Source: Burkholderiaceae bacterium 26
GTDB taxonomy: Bacteria > Pseudomonadota > Gammaproteobacteria > Burkholderiales > Burkholderiaceae
Length of the DNA stretch: 64,000 nt
Direction: 5' to 3'
Assembly: GCA_000955795.1 (NCBI GenBank)
Contig: JYOB01000009.1
Coordinates: 227,726 to 291,725 of the forward strand
Below, piece by piece: positions 27,651 to 37,309 of the stretch. The notes beneath the pieces were generated by a model, which was not told where the DNA came from, did no database searches, and saw nothing but the letters and a program-made list of their open reading frames with translations. Each line of letters begins with the position of its first letter. Positions within the stretch are counted from its first letter, which is position 1. The position numbers were made by a program, and so were the translations under genes.

Positions 27651-28808
27651 TCAGGCATACACACGCAAGCCGTCGCGCTCCAGCGCAATCCACAGCTTGC
27701 TGTCGCCCAGGCCATTGCGGCCGGCTTGCAGCGCGCTCGATGCCACTTCGGCCACCAGCGGTGCATCGGCCAGGCCATCGATCGACAGCGTCACGCGCGT
27801 TCGGCTCCCCAGGTAGATCTGGTCGACCACGCGGGCGAGATGGCGGTTGGGGGCGTCGTCATCGGGGTGCAGCGTGACGGCTTCGGGGCGGCAGAACAGG
27901 CGGCCCTGCATCGAGCCGCCATCGACGAAAGCCGGATCGAGCAGCAGCGGTTGGCCGGCCAGCGTGGGCGTACCGTCCTCCGCACGTTCCAGTGGCAGCC
28001 AGTTGGCCTGGCCGACAAACCCGGCGACAAACCCGGTGGCCGGGCGCGAATAGATCTCCGCCGGCGAGCCCGTCTGCTCGATGCGGCCGTTGGACATGAC
28101 GGCGATGCGATCGGCCATTGCCATGGCCTCGTCCTGGTCGTGCGTGACCATCAGCGTGGTGACGTTCAGCTTGCGCTGCAGGCGGCGCAGCTCGATGCGC
28201 AGGTGTTCGCGCACCTGGGCGTCCAGCGCCGACATCGGTTCATCCAGCAGCAACAGCGATGGCGCGGGCGCCAGCGCGCGGGCCAGCGCCACACGCTGCT
28301 GCTGGCCGCCCGACAGCTGCGACGGGTACTTCGCCTCGCTACCGGCAAGGCCAACCAGCGCGAGCATCTCCGAGACTCGCTCCTGCATGCGCGCACGGTT
28401 GCCGTTGCTGGCGTCCAGCCCGTAGCCAACGTTCTGCGCGACCGTCAGGTTGGGAAACAGCGCATACGACTGAAAGACGATGCCGTAGTCACGCTCGCGC
28501 GGGGGCAGGCTGGAAATATCGCGGCCACCGGCGATGATCTGGCCACCGTCGTGCGCCTCCAGCCCGGCAATGATGCGCAGCAGGGTCGTCTTGCCGCAGC
28601 CCGAGGGGCCCAGCAGGCAGACGAACTCGCCCTGCGCCACATCCAGCGACACCCCGTCAAGCGCCGTGAACGCGCCAAAGCGGCGCGAGACTTGCCGCAC
28701 AGACAGGAACGGCGCGGCAGAACCCAAGGTCGGGTTGGAAACAGGCTGAGAGATGGGCACGGGGCGCAGACAGTGGCAAAAACGATCGCCACTGTAGCCA
28801 GCCGACAT
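27651..28808 (-). CDS. phnT: ABC transporter ATPase for 2-aminoethylphosphonate
   Basis: A 385-residue ATPase. Walker A is [11 protein letters not shown], the signature is LSGGQQQR, Walker B is [12 protein letters not shown], and a C-terminal TOBE-type domain follows. The first gene of the leftward operon, it directly precedes the fused permease. ATG 28808 follows AAGGGG; the first 30 residues are variable, and a GTG at 28757 could be the real start. It energises uptake by the adjacent permease and binding protein. Confidence 0.88.
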   Translation of the reverse strand: MSAGYSGDRFCHCLRPVPISQPVSNPTLGSAAPFLSVRQVSRRFGAFTALDGVSLDVAQGEFVCLLGPSGCGKTTLLRIIAGLEAHDGGQIIAGGRDISSLPPRERDYGIVFQSYALFPNLTVAQNVGYGLDASNGNRARMQERVSEMLALVGLAGSEAKYPSQLSGGQQQRVALARALAPAPSLLLLDEPMSALDAQVREHLRIELRRLQRKLNVTTLMVTHDQDEAMAMADRIAVMSNGRIEQTGSPAEIYSRPATGFVAGFVGQANWLPLERAEDGTPTLAGQPLLLDPAFVDGGSMQGRLFCRPEAVTLHPDDDAPNRHLARVVDQIYLGSRTRVTLSIDGLADAPLVAEVASSALQAGRNGLGDSKLWIALERDGLRVYA

Positions 28809-28869
28809 GTACCCCTTGTGGCAGTTACCCCAAAAACGCCAATGCGCGCATTTCCGGATTTTGGTTCGT

Positions 28870-29736
28870 CTATGACGAGACCGGCCGGACCTCGCTCAGG
28901 AAGGCGGCAATCAACCGCGCCTCACGCCGATCCTGCAGGCAATACAGGTATTCACTCAGCTCCGGCGCGCCACCTTCAAAGGGCAGCACACGCAGATCGG
29001 CGTGGCTTGGCACTTCCTGGCGGGCGATCACGCTGACACCCAGGTTGCGCGTGATGGCCTCACGGATGGATTCGCGGCTACCGATCTCAACCGTGGAAGC
29101 CGGCGTCACGCCAGCCTGCGCCATCATCGTTTCGGTCATGGCGCGCGTGGTCGATCCCACCTCGCGCACCAGCAGCCGGCACTGCGACAGCGCGCTTACC
29201 GGCACGCTCGTCCGGTCGGCGAGCGCGTGGCTGCGATGCACCACGAGCACGAGCGGATCGCGTGCCAGTTCAATACGCAGAAAGCGCGCGTCGTCCACCC
29301 GCTGCGACGACGATGCCACGTCGACCCGGTACTCCTGCAGCGCTTCGAGCATCTGCACCGAATTGCCGGCTTCGATGCTGACGTCAATGCCGGGATGGCT
29401 TTTGCAGAAGCGATCAACGATGTCGAGCACGTAATACGGCGCGGTCGCGCCGATGCGCAGGTGGCCCGAGCCCATGTCGCCGGAATTGCGCAGGAAGAAG
29501 TCAATCTCGGTTTCCTGGCGCACGAGCTGGTCCACCAGGGGCATCAGCCGCACGCCCGCGTCCGCCAAGGAGAGCCGGCGCCCGCCTCGGTAGAACAGCT
29601 CGACACCGTAGGCCTCTTCCAGGGCGCGGATCTGCGAAGTCACGGTCGGCTGCGACAGGCCGAGCTGCTTGGCTGCCAGCGTGATGCTGCCCAGGCGGGC
29701 AACCATGAAGAACGATTTGAGCTGCGCAACGAGCAT
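28870..29736 (-). CDS. LysR-family regulator 2 of the phosphonate locus
   Basis: A 288-residue LysR protein. The [43 protein letters not shown] aligns with LysR 1 at 20927-21862, as do the [12 protein letters not shown] and [14 protein letters not shown] segments. It ends 61 bases before the ATPase gene on the same strand, so it may be the proximal gene of the operon or have its own transcript. Two paralogues at opposite ends of one locus suggest duplication with divergent control. Confidence 0.87.
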   Translation of the reverse strand: MLVAQLKSFFMVARLGSITLAAKQLGLSQPTVTSQIRALEEAYGVELFYRGGRRLSLADAGVRLMPLVDQLVRQETEIDFFLRNSGDMGSGHLRIGATAPYYVLDIVDRFCKSHPGIDVSIEAGNSVQMLEALQEYRVDVASSSQRVDDARFLRIELARDPLVLVVHRSHALADRTSVPVSALSQCRLLVREVGSTTRAMTETMMAQAGVTPASTVEIGSRESIREAITRNLGVSVIARQEVPSHADLRVLPFEGGAPELSEYLYCLQDRREARLIAAFLSEVRPVSS

Positions 29737-30060
29737 CGGCGGGTGACGTATTGAGCGCGTTTGCGGCGCGGTGAATGAGCGGGCGGCCCATTCTAGCGGA
29801 CGGCACCGTCGCCAAAGTGGCGCCAGGCGCCCTCCTCCGTTTTCTGCATCTACATCCCGGGGCTACGACTTTTTCAACCTTTTCGACAACGCAAACTTTG
29901 CGTACCCCCACATCGGGGGGAATTGGCGCCTGTGAGGCCGTCATTTCCACGAATCGAATCCGCCACTTCGCCTTGAGAATCCGTCCGCATGTTGCGCTTG
30001 AGGCAGTCACGAGCCGCCCCTGTGCAGGCATCTGGTATGTGCGGAATTGGAGAGAAGTAG
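29737..30060. other. Intergenic region between divergent LysR and metallopeptidase genes
   Basis: 324 bases without a convincing gene. It holds the promoters for the leftward LysR gene and the rightward metallopeptidase gene. A CCCCACATCGGGGG partial palindrome lies at 29907-29920, and a T/A-richer stretch lies at 29868-29900. Nothing else is evident. Confidence 0.5.
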
Positions 30061-31764
30061 ATGGAACGCAGCAGCAACAACGTGCGCGGCACGAAGCAAT
30101 GGACCATCGCGATGATGGTGGCAGCAGCAGGTACCCTGGCCGCATGTGGCGGAGGCGGTGGCGGCGGCAGTTCGGGGGCCGCCCCGGCCTCCACGCAAGG
30201 CTCGTCCGCCAATATCACCGTGGCGGCGGCGTGCAGCGGGTCGAACTGCGGCGCACTGGGCAACACCTACGCCGGCTCCGGCGTGGGCGTGTGGCAAGCG
30301 ACCAATACGGGCGCAGCGGCCGGCTCGGTGCCGGTGTCGATCGCGGGGCTCACGGGCCAGAGCGTGACGCTCGTCTACACCAACCAGAGTGCGGCGGCAC
30401 AGCCGATGCCGTCCGTCTCGCTGACGGGCCTGGGCCTGCTGAACGCCACCGGAGCGCCGGTCCAGAAGACTGCCGCCGACGTGGCCGGCAATGACGCCAA
30501 CGCGGCGTTCGATCGCCAGCTTTCCGATTTCAACATCCATGCGCTGGACGGATACGCCACTGGCGGCGGCCCGCTCAAGACGCAAGGCGCGTCCAACGAC
30601 ACGGTGCTGCGTCCGCAGTCGGTCGCCAGCGTCGGCACGCAGCGTACGTGGAACCACCAGCAGCCGGACGGCACCGCCACCGTGCGTACGGCCACGCTGC
30701 GCCAGCAAGCCACGGCCACCGACGGCCGCATCGTCAACCTGTGGGTGGAAAACACCGAATACGGCACCAGCAAGATCACCGACGGCATCATCAACACGCT
30801 CATCAGCAAGTTTGCTTCGGGCACGCAGTCGGTTTACACGCTGGCTACTTCGCTGGTCGGCCAGCCGTGGGGCAGCTACTCCAGCTCCGCCAGCCTGATC
30901 GATCCGAACCAGGCGCTCGACATCGTGGTGCTGAACATCCAGCCCGATAGCCAGCCCTATGGTCGCGTCGGCTATTTCTGGGCGCGCAACAACTTCACCA
31001 CCAGCTCGCAGCCGCTGTCGAATCAGTCGCTGTCACTGTATGTGGATTCGGAAACCATCTACCTGGGCGGCACTGATGGGCTGAATACCGTCGTCTCGAC
31101 GCTCGGCCATGAGTTCACGCACATGGCCAACTTCTACCAGCGCGGCGTGCTGCACGGCTCGCAGTACATGTACGGCACGTGGCTGGAAGAAATGACGGCG
31201 ATGACGATGGAAGACGTGCTCTCCAGCCAGATCGATCCGACCTTCAACAACGTGCGCGACAGCCGCTTCCCGGCCTGGCTGCAAAGCGCGTACGACTGCT
31301 CGCTGACGGCGTTTGATCCGTCGCTGTCTTCGTCGTGCCCGGGGTATCCGATTTCGGGCAGCCTGGGCGGCTTCCTGCTGCGCCAGTACGGCATTGCGTA
31401 CTACACGAACCTGCTGCAGAACTTCTCGTCCACAGATTCGGCTGCGGTACTCAACAGCGCCATCCAAGCCGGCGGCGGCGCAGGCCTGGGCGATGCAACG
31501 GGCCGTTGGGGCACGGCGGTCGCGCTGCTGCCGGTGCCAGGCAGCCCATCGGGCTTTGCGTATCCGGCTCGCTCGGACAGCGGTTTTTCGATCCCTGCGC
31601 TGAACGGCCCGAGCTACAGCAGCCAGCGCACCATGCCGACGTCCGTACCGGCCACGCTGCAAAGCTTCGGCCAGTTCCCGGTCGCGCGCGGCACGAAGGC
31701 AGGCACGTACAGCGAGACGATCACGGTGCCAGCGTATTCAACGGTGTCCATCATCATCCACTGA
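30061..31764 (+). CDS. M30-type zinc metallopeptidase, surface lipoprotein
   Basis: A 567-residue protein. A lipoprotein signal (hydrophobic MMVAAAGTLAAC, lipid cysteine about residue 29) is followed by a poly-glycine/serine linker and a long N-terminal region. A HEFTH zinc motif lies at about 350-354 in VVSTLGHEFTHMANFYQRG, with E376 in GTWLEEMTAM as the likely third ligand. This is the pattern of M30 (hyicolysin-like) peptidases. The lipid anchor places it in the outer or inner membrane facing outward. AGAGAAGTAG precedes the ATG. Its substrate is unknown. It stands alone with its own terminator. Confidence 0.85.
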   Translation: MERSSNNVRGTKQWTIAMMVAAAGTLAACGGGGGGGSSGAAPASTQGSSANITVAAACSGSNCGALGNTYAGSGVGVWQATNTGAAAGSVPVSIAGLTGQSVTLVYTNQSAAAQPMPSVSLTGLGLLNATGAPVQKTAADVAGNDANAAFDRQLSDFNIHALDGYATGGGPLKTQGASNDTVLRPQSVASVGTQRTWNHQQPDGTATVRTATLRQQATATDGRIVNLWVENTEYGTSKITDGIINTLISKFASGTQSVYTLATSLVGQPWGSYSSSASLIDPNQALDIVVLNIQPDSQPYGRVGYFWARNNFTTSSQPLSNQSLSLYVDSETIYLGGTDGLNTVVSTLGHEFTHMANFYQRGVLHGSQYMYGTWLEEMTAMTMEDVLSSQIDPTFNNVRDSRFPAWLQSAYDCSLTAFDPSLSSSCPGYPISGSLGGFLLRQYGIAYYTNLLQNFSSTDSAAVLNSAIQAGGGAGLGDATGRWGTAVALLPVPGSPSGFAYPARSDSGFSIPALNGPSYSSQRTMPTSVPATLQSFGQFPVARGTKAGTYSETITVPAYSTVSIIIH

Positions 31765-31777
31765 CAACGCTGGTTGA

Positions 31778-31795
31778 GGGAGCGTGCTCCCTTTT
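31778..31795 (+). terminator. Terminator of the metallopeptidase gene
   Basis: GGGAGC and GCTCCC (31778-31791) pair around a 2-base loop, followed by TTTT, 14 bases after the metallopeptidase stop codon. Confidence 0.8.
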
Positions 31796-31835
31796 GGTTT
31801 CAGCCCGTGCTGGAATCTTGAGAAGCACCAAAAAG

Positions 31836-31872
31836 AAAAGGCGCCGAGGGCATTCAACCCTCGGCGCCTTTT
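31836..31872 (-). terminator. Terminator of acnB
   Basis: AAAAGGCGCCGAGGG (31836-31850) pairs perfectly with CCCTCGGCGCCTTTT (31858-31872), giving a T run on both strands. It lies 45 bases past the acnB stop and could also back up the metallopeptidase terminator. Confidence 0.88.
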
Positions 31873-31917
31873 CATTTGACTACGGCGGGAACGACCCACC
31901 GCAGTCGCGAAACACCT

Positions 31918-34503
31918 TTACATCTGCACGGTGTCGGCCACTTCCTTGAAGTCTTCGATCTGGTCGAAGTTCATGTACTGGTAGATCTTGTCGCCGTTCG
32001 CGGTGAGCACGCCCATGTCGGCCATGTACTCTTCCTTGCTCGGAATCTTGCCCAGACGCGAGCAGATTGCCGCCAGTTCCGCCGAGCCCAGATACACATT
32101 CGTGTTCTTGCCCAGGCGGTTCGGGAAGTTACGGGTCGACGTCGACATGACCGTCGCGCCTTCGCGCACCTGTGCCTGGTTGCCCATGCACAGCGAGCAG
32201 CCCGGCATTTCGGTGCGGGCACCGGCCGTGCCGAACACGCCGTAGTGGCCTTCTTCGGTCAGTTGCTTCTGGTCCATCTTGGTCGGCGGCGCGACCCACA
32301 GCTTGACCGGAATGTCGCGCTTGCCTTCCAGCAGCTTCGACGCGGCACGGAAGTGACCAATGTTGGTCATGCACGAGCCGATGAACACTTCGTCGATCTT
32401 GGCGCCGGCCACGTCGGACAGCGTCTTCACGTCGTCCGGATCGTTCGGGCAAGCCACGATCGGCTCGTGGATGTCGGCCAGGTCGATCTCGATGACGGCG
32501 GCGTACTCGGCGTCGGCATCCGGCTGCAGCAGTTGCGGATCGGCCAGCCATTGCTCCATCGCCTTGATGCGACGCTGCATGCTGCGCGGGTCTTGGTAGC
32601 CCTGCGCGATCATCCACTTGAGCAGCGTGATGTTGCTGTTCAGGTATTCGATGATCGGTTCCTTGTTCAGGTGCACCGTGCAACCGGCGGCCGAACGCTC
32701 GGCAGACGCATCCGACAGCTCGAACGCTTGCTCGACCTTCAGGTCAGGCAGGCCTTCGATTTCGAGGATGCGGCCCGAGAAGATGTTCTTCTTGCCTTGC
32801 TTGGCGACCGTCAGCATGCCTTGCTTGATCGCGTACAGCGGAATCGCGTTGACGAGGTCACGCAGCGTGACGCCCGGCTGCATCTTGCCCTTGAAGCGAA
32901 CCAGCACCGATTCCGGCATGTCCAGCGGCATCGTGCCGGTGGCCGCCGCGAATGCGACTAGGCCCGAGCCTGCCGGGAAGCTGATGCCGATCGGGAAGCG
33001 CGTATGCGAGTCGCCGCCGGTGCCTACAGTGTCCGGCAGCAGCATGCGGTTCAGCCACGAGTGGATCACGCCATCGCCCGGGCGCAGCGCAATGCCGCCG
33101 CGCGTGCTGATGAAGTTCGGCAGCGTCTGGTGCGTCTTCACGTCCACCGGCTTCGGATAAGCGGCGGTGTGGCAGAACGACTGCATGACGAGGTCGGCCG
33201 AGAAGCCGAGGCACGCCAGGTCCTTCAGTTCGTCGCGGGTCATCGGGCCCGTGGTGTCCTGCGAGCCGACGGAGGTCATCTTCGGTTCGCAGTACGTGCC
33301 CGGGCGGATACCCTGGCCTTCCGGCAGGCCGCACGCGCGGCCAACCATCTTCTGCGCGAGCGAGAAGCCCTTGCCGCTGTCGGCCGGCTGATGCGGCAGG
33401 CGGAACAGCGTCGACGGTGCGAGGCCGAGCGCTTCACGCGCCTTGGCGGTCAGGCCGCGGCCGATGATCAGCGGAATGCGGCCGCCGGCGCGCACTTCGT
33501 CAAACAGCACCTCGGACTTCACCTGGAATTCGGCGATCACGTTGCCGTCCTTCAGCGCCTTGCCTTCGTACGGGCGCAGCTCGACCACGTCGCCCATGTT
33601 CATCTGCGACACGTCGAGTTCGATCGGCAGCGCGCCGGCATCTTCCATCGTGTTGTAGAAGATCGGGGCGATCTTGCCGCCAAGGCACACGCCGCCGAAA
33701 CGCTTGTTCGGAACGTAGGGGATGTCTTCACCCGTGAACCACAGCACCGAGTTGGTGGCCGACTTGCGCGAGGAGCCGGTGCCGACCACGTCGCCCACGT
33801 AGGCGACCAGGTGACCCTTTTCCTTCAGGGATTCAATGAATTTGACCGGGCCGCGCTTGCCGTCTTCTTCCGGCGTGATGCCGGGGCGCGCGTTCTTAAG
33901 CATCGCCAGCGCGTGCATCGGGATGTCCGGGCGGGTGGTGGCGTCCGGTGCCGGCGACAGGTCGTCGGTGTTGGTTTCGCCCGTCACCTTGAAGACGGTG
34001 ATGGTCAGGCTTTGCGGCACTTCCGGACGGCTCGTGAACCATTCGGCGTCGGCCCAGCTCTGCAGCACAGCCTTTGCGTGCACGTTGCCCTTGTCGGCGA
34101 GTTCCTTCACGTCATGGAACTGGTCGAACATCAGCAGGGTTTTCTTAAGCGCGTCGGCGGCCACAGCGGCCACGGCGTCATCGGACAGCAGCTCGATCAG
34201 CGGCTGGATGTTGTAGCCGCCCAGCATCGTGCCGAGCAGTTCGGTGGCGCGGCTGCGCGAGATCAGCGGGCAGGCAGTTTCACCCTTGGCCACGGCGGCC
34301 AGGAAGCCGGCCTTGACGCGAGCGGCTTCGTCCACGCCAGCGGGCACGCGATGGGTAATCAGATCGAGCAGCGTCTGCTCTTCGCCTGCGGGCGGGTTCG
34401 TCAGCAGTTCGACCAGTTCGGCGGTCTGCTGAGCCGTCAGCGGCAGGGGAGGAATACCGAGCGCGGCGCGGGCGGCCACGTGAGCGCGAAAGTTTTCAAG
34501 CAT
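31918..34503 (-). CDS. acnB: Aconitate hydratase B
   Basis: An 861-residue AcnB, which isomerises citrate and isocitrate (and may hydrate 2-methylaconitate) with a [4Fe-4S] cluster. The AcnB-specific N-terminal HEAT-like domain (residues about 1-155) opens [22 protein letters not shown]. The swivel domain follows, then the catalytic domains, with cluster cysteines in [12 protein letters not shown] and [11 protein letters not shown]. The length equals that of characterised AcnB proteins. A 12-base palindrome lies about 115 bases upstream. It consumes TCA carbon, including 2-oxoglutarate-derived carbon from the uronate operon. Confidence 0.97.
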   Translation of the reverse strand: MLENFRAHVAARAALGIPPLPLTAQQTAELVELLTNPPAGEEQTLLDLITHRVPAGVDEAARVKAGFLAAVAKGETACPLISRSRATELLGTMLGGYNIQPLIELLSDDAVAAVAADALKKTLLMFDQFHDVKELADKGNVHAKAVLQSWADAEWFTSRPEVPQSLTITVFKVTGETNTDDLSPAPDATTRPDIPMHALAMLKNARPGITPEEDGKRGPVKFIESLKEKGHLVAYVGDVVGTGSSRKSATNSVLWFTGEDIPYVPNKRFGGVCLGGKIAPIFYNTMEDAGALPIELDVSQMNMGDVVELRPYEGKALKDGNVIAEFQVKSEVLFDEVRAGGRIPLIIGRGLTAKAREALGLAPSTLFRLPHQPADSGKGFSLAQKMVGRACGLPEGQGIRPGTYCEPKMTSVGSQDTTGPMTRDELKDLACLGFSADLVMQSFCHTAAYPKPVDVKTHQTLPNFISTRGGIALRPGDGVIHSWLNRMLLPDTVGTGGDSHTRFPIGISFPAGSGLVAFAAATGTMPLDMPESVLVRFKGKMQPGVTLRDLVNAIPLYAIKQGMLTVAKQGKKNIFSGRILEIEGLPDLKVEQAFELSDASAERSAAGCTVHLNKEPIIEYLNSNITLLKWMIAQGYQDPRSMQRRIKAMEQWLADPQLLQPDADAEYAAVIEIDLADIHEPIVACPNDPDDVKTLSDVAGAKIDEVFIGSCMTNIGHFRAASKLLEGKRDIPVKLWVAPPTKMDQKQLTEEGHYGVFGTAGARTEMPGCSLCMGNQAQVREGATVMSTSTRNFPNRLGKNTNVYLGSAELAAICSRLGKIPSKEEYMADMGVLTANGDKIYQYMNFDQIEDFKEVADTVQM

Positions 34504-34618
34504 GGGAGACCTGCTGAGATGACGTTACAGGGAATCTTTTCAGGCACCCCGAGGCTGGTCCGGGCGCCGCTTGGGCGCGATTCTAATCGCAATACCCCAC
34601 ACGGTCAAATGTCTTATA

Positions 34619-34630
34619 TCTTATATAAGA
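34619..34630. promoter_or_regulatory. TCTTATATAAGA palindrome upstream of acnB
   Basis: A perfect 12-base palindrome lies 115 bases before acnB, preceded by a further TCTTATAT half-copy at 34612-34619. A/T-rich sites of this form resemble GntR-family operators seen near TCA-cycle genes in betaproteobacteria, from memory. The region also holds the divergent promoter of the SOS-linked pair. Confidence 0.5.
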
Positions 34631-34789
34631 GTCAAGCAAATAACCCGCCGTCTTCCGCGGCTCGATGCTGCTTATTGGAACGATTTCCTGCACAGCATGC
34701 AGCGCCAGGAAGCACCTCAAGGCGTGCCAAGTGTCGCCTCGTCCACGTCTGCATTGTCTACGTTGACGCGTTCGGCGCGGCCCACGATA

Positions 34790-34805
34790 CTGTATAAACA
34801 TACAG
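34790..34805. promoter_or_regulatory. LexA box before the tandem unknown genes
   Basis: CTGTATAAACATACAG fits the CTGT-N8-ACAG consensus exactly. It ends 11 bases before the first gene of the pair, where LexA would block initiation or the ribosome site region. A second exact box precedes imuA at 63799-63814 and differs at only 2 positions. Confidence 0.88.
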
Positions 34806-34815
34806 TGTCTGAACC

Positions 34816-35154
34816 ATGCCCTATCCCCTTCGCATCGAATACCCCGCGCTCACGAACGCGCAGCTCGCGCTCATTGGCGATCGCTACGGCCATGACCCGG
34901 TCGTGCGGCGGTTGCTAATGGAAGTGCAGGCGCTGCGCAACCTCGTCTGGCGCGCACATCAGGTGGCAGAGGCAGCTGGCCCGGGCGGTCGAACAGACGC
35001 CTTCAGCATTGCCGTCGAGGCGCTGCATAGCGAACTCGCGGTGGAGACATGGTTCCAAGAGGGCAAAGCTGCGCAGGAGGCGTACCGCGCGTCGCTCACC
35101 GACGAGCCCACCCCACACGAGCGCCGGACGATGCGCGTCGCTCGCAAGTGGTGA
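34816..35154 (+). CDS. SOS-linked protein of unknown function, paralogue 1
   Basis: A 112-residue soluble protein, probably mostly helical, with no recognised domain. Its YPALTNAQLALIGDRYGHDPVVRRLLMEVQALRNLVWRAHQV segment aligns with the next gene's FPALTLAELKTLAQEHRDNETVIRLLWEIRALHVVAYNAW. The two are therefore tandem paralogues. A LexA box sits immediately upstream, so expression should rise after DNA damage. No signal peptide, membrane segment or metal motif is seen. Its role in the SOS response is unknown. Confidence 0.8.
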   Translation: MPYPLRIEYPALTNAQLALIGDRYGHDPVVRRLLMEVQALRNLVWRAHQVAEAAGPGGRTDAFSIAVEALHSELAVETWFQEGKAAQEAYRASLTDEPTPHERRTMRVARKW

Positions 35155-35164
35155 CGGTGCGCCC

Positions 35165-35458
35165 ATGTCGAAACCCATCCGCGAGCGCTTTCCCGCGCTG
35201 ACCCTTGCCGAACTCAAAACGCTGGCCCAAGAGCACCGCGACAACGAAACCGTGATCCGTCTGCTGTGGGAGATCCGCGCCCTCCACGTCGTCGCATACA
35301 ACGCCTGGCGCGTGGAGGCTGAGCACTACTTCGTCTACCCTGACAACCCGCAGGGCGCCGCCCTGTACGCACTGCGCAGAGCGCTTCAAGAGGAGCGCTG
35401 GCTCTCGGAAATGGTCGACAAGCTGAACGGCAAAGGCACCTACGACCAGCACTGGTGA
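35165..35458 (+). CDS. SOS-linked protein of unknown function, paralogue 2
   Basis: A 97-residue protein starting at ATG 35165, 10 bases after the first paralogue stops. It begins MSKPIRERFPALTLAELKTLAQEHRDNETVIRLLWEI, matching paralogue 1, and ends in GKGTYDQHW. Longer in-frame starts lie inside the upstream gene and were discarded. It is co-transcribed with paralogue 1 under the LexA box. A helical, possibly heterodimeric pair is a reasonable inference; no domain is recognised. Confidence 0.8.
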   Translation: MSKPIRERFPALTLAELKTLAQEHRDNETVIRLLWEIRALHVVAYNAWRVEAEHYFVYPDNPQGAALYALRRALQEERWLSEMVDKLNGKGTYDQHW

Positions 35459-35630
35459 AGACCGGGAGGTGGCAGCGCCCTTCCCCCGGAGCGCCATCGG
35501 CTTCTGAGCAATGCCCGCAGTGAAGCCGCTTCAGCCTTCCTCAAGTTCCAGGCGAACATGCCGAAGAAGAGTCCGATGTATAGCGGCAAGCACATCACGC
35601 CTGCCGACATTCAAACAAGAAGAATCAGCT

Positions 35631-36071
35631 ATGCGAGTCGATCCCTCACTCACGCCCAACGCCGTGCCGCCTGCGGCGAGCCGCCCATCTAGCGCCTCAG
35701 CAGGGAATGAAGCTGCGGCCACATCCACCTCGAAAGGCAACGACACCCGCTCGAACAAGGACCAAGCGCAATCATCGACTGGCCTGAATCCAACATCGAG
35801 CGACGCGGGCACGTCCAGCGACAGCCCCGTGGTCAAGCAGTTGAAAGCGCAGATCAATGCGCTGCGGCAGCGGCTTTCAGCATTGCAACGCCAGATAGAA
35901 GCCGAATCGAAACAAGCCACTGTCGACAAGGAAGCGGCTGCGCGGCTGCAGGCGCTGTCGACGGAGGCAAGCTCGGTCTCTGCAGCACTTGAAACCGCAA
36001 TCGGCCAACTTGCACAGGCACAGCAAGCGGAAGGCAAGAGCTCGGGAAACCTGTTCTCCACGACTGCCTGA
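35631..36071 (+). CDS. FlxA-like coiled-coil protein of unknown function
   Basis: A 146-residue protein. The first half is low-complexity Ser/Thr/Ala/Asn (residues 1-65). The second half (65-135) is a coiled coil with VVKQLKAQINALRQRLSALQRQIEAES and later Ala/Gln heptads. The architecture resembles FlxA-like proteins. No start nearer the 5' end looks better than ATG 35631. The neighbours do not reveal a role. The flanking gaps 35459-35630 and 36072-36220 show no gene. Confidence 0.65.
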   Translation: MRVDPSLTPNAVPPAASRPSSASAGNEAAATSTSKGNDTRSNKDQAQSSTGLNPTSSDAGTSSDSPVVKQLKAQINALRQRLSALQRQIEAESKQATVDKEAAARLQALSTEASSVSAALETAIGQLAQAQQAEGKSSGNLFSTTA

Positions 36072-36220
36072 GAAGACGGCAATACACCTCGAACGCAGCG
36101 ACAAGCCCTATCCCGCCATGGCGCTGAGTTTCGGCGATGCATGGCGGCATGGGCGGACGTCCGCATATTTTGGGTACCGGCCCCCAAGCGAACACACGCG
36201 CCCTGTCCAGCGATAACGGT

Positions 36221-37177
36221 CTACCTGCCTTCAGCGCGTATCTCGAGCGGATTCTGCGGATATGCCGCCCGGCACAGCTCTAGAACTTCAGTGCGAAACC
36301 ATTGATGCGCCGGATCGTGGTCAAGGCGCGGGTGCCAGATCTCTGAAATGGTGAAAGCGGGTATAGCCAGCGGCAGTTCGAAATACTGCAACCCGTTGGC
36401 CGCCGCGAAATCCGCTACAAATGCATTCCCCAGGCAGGAATGCGGAACGACGGCGAATAAGTCCGAATGGCGCGCCAGTTGCATCGCGCTCAAATAGGAC
36501 GGCACCACGACTGCCACCTTCCGCCGAAGGTTTGGCGGCTCCAATGACACGTCGATCGCATTTTCCGTTTGGCCTGTACGCGAAACCATGACGTGGCCGC
36601 ATGCTGCCCATTGTTCCAGGCTGATGCGCGCAGCGCCCAGGAGAGGATGGCCCGCGCGACACACGCCGACATAGCGATCGCGGAAAAGCGGCCGCGTACG
36701 GACTTCAGGGGCAGCCGTCCGGACAATACCGATCTCCAGATCAATCGCACCGTCCCGCAACGGCTGCGCGTTCCAGTCCGGCTTGGGCGTGAAGCGGACT
36801 CGCACGCCGGGCGCGGCGCGCTGGAGGCGATCCATCAACGCCGCGCCAAGCAGATCGACGAAGCCCTCACCCGCGCGCACGGTGAAGCATTGCTCAAGGG
36901 TGGCCACGTCGAACCGATGCTCAGCACGGCTGAGCGCCGCCTCTGCTTCACGGGCCAGTGCAGGAATACGCTGGCTCAGTTGCTCGGCATAAGGTGTCAG
37001 CACCAGCGCGCGGCCAGCCTGCAACAGTAAGCGATCGCCCGTCGCGACGCGTAAGCGCGAAAGCGTGCGGCTCATGGCCGAGACGCTGAGATTCAGACGC
37101 CGGGCCGCACCGGTAACGCTACGCTCGCTAAGCAATGCGTCCAGTGCGGGCAGGAGGTTGAGATCGACGCGTGACAT
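36221..37177 (-). CDS. LysR-family regulator (NodD/PcpR-like branch)
   Basis: A 318-residue LysR protein of the branch starting SRVDLNLLPALDALLSERSVTGAARRLNLSVSAMSRTLSRLR. The C-terminal domain includes DLEIGIV, CRAGHPLLGAARISLEQW and HPRLDHDPAHQWFR. ATG 37177 was chosen because the family begins here; the frame extends further upstream into the operator region. It is divergent from the SDR gene, 132 bases away, and probably regulates it. Confidence 0.88.
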   Translation of the reverse strand: MSRVDLNLLPALDALLSERSVTGAARRLNLSVSAMSRTLSRLRVATGDRLLLQAGRALVLTPYAEQLSQRIPALAREAEAALSRAEHRFDVATLEQCFTVRAGEGFVDLLGAALMDRLQRAAPGVRVRFTPKPDWNAQPLRDGAIDLEIGIVRTAAPEVRTRPLFRDRYVGVCRAGHPLLGAARISLEQWAACGHVMVSRTGQTENAIDVSLEPPNLRRKVAVVVPSYLSAMQLARHSDLFAVVPHSCLGNAFVADFAAANGLQYFELPLAIPAFTISEIWHPRLDHDPAHQWFRTEVLELCRAAYPQNPLEIRAEGR

Positions 37178-37216
37178 GCGGCCAGAATAATCGAAAACGC
37201 ATCCAACCATGGCGTC

Positions 37217-37287
37217 TGATGCAATCGTGGATTGTCTGCCAGGCGTCTGGTGCAAAGCGGAGGCTCTGCCGACAATAGATTGCATCA
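37217..37287. promoter_or_regulatory. Inverted repeats in the LysR/SDR divergent promoter
   Basis: TGATGCAATC (37217-37226) and GATTGCATCA (37278-37287) are perfect inverse copies 51 bases apart. Next to the first, CAATC-GTG-GATTG (37222-37234) forms a smaller perfect palindrome. These fit paired recognition and activation sites for the divergent LysR protein. Confidence 0.6.
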
Positions 37288-37309
37288 ACCGCGCACACCG
37301 GAGAACGCC

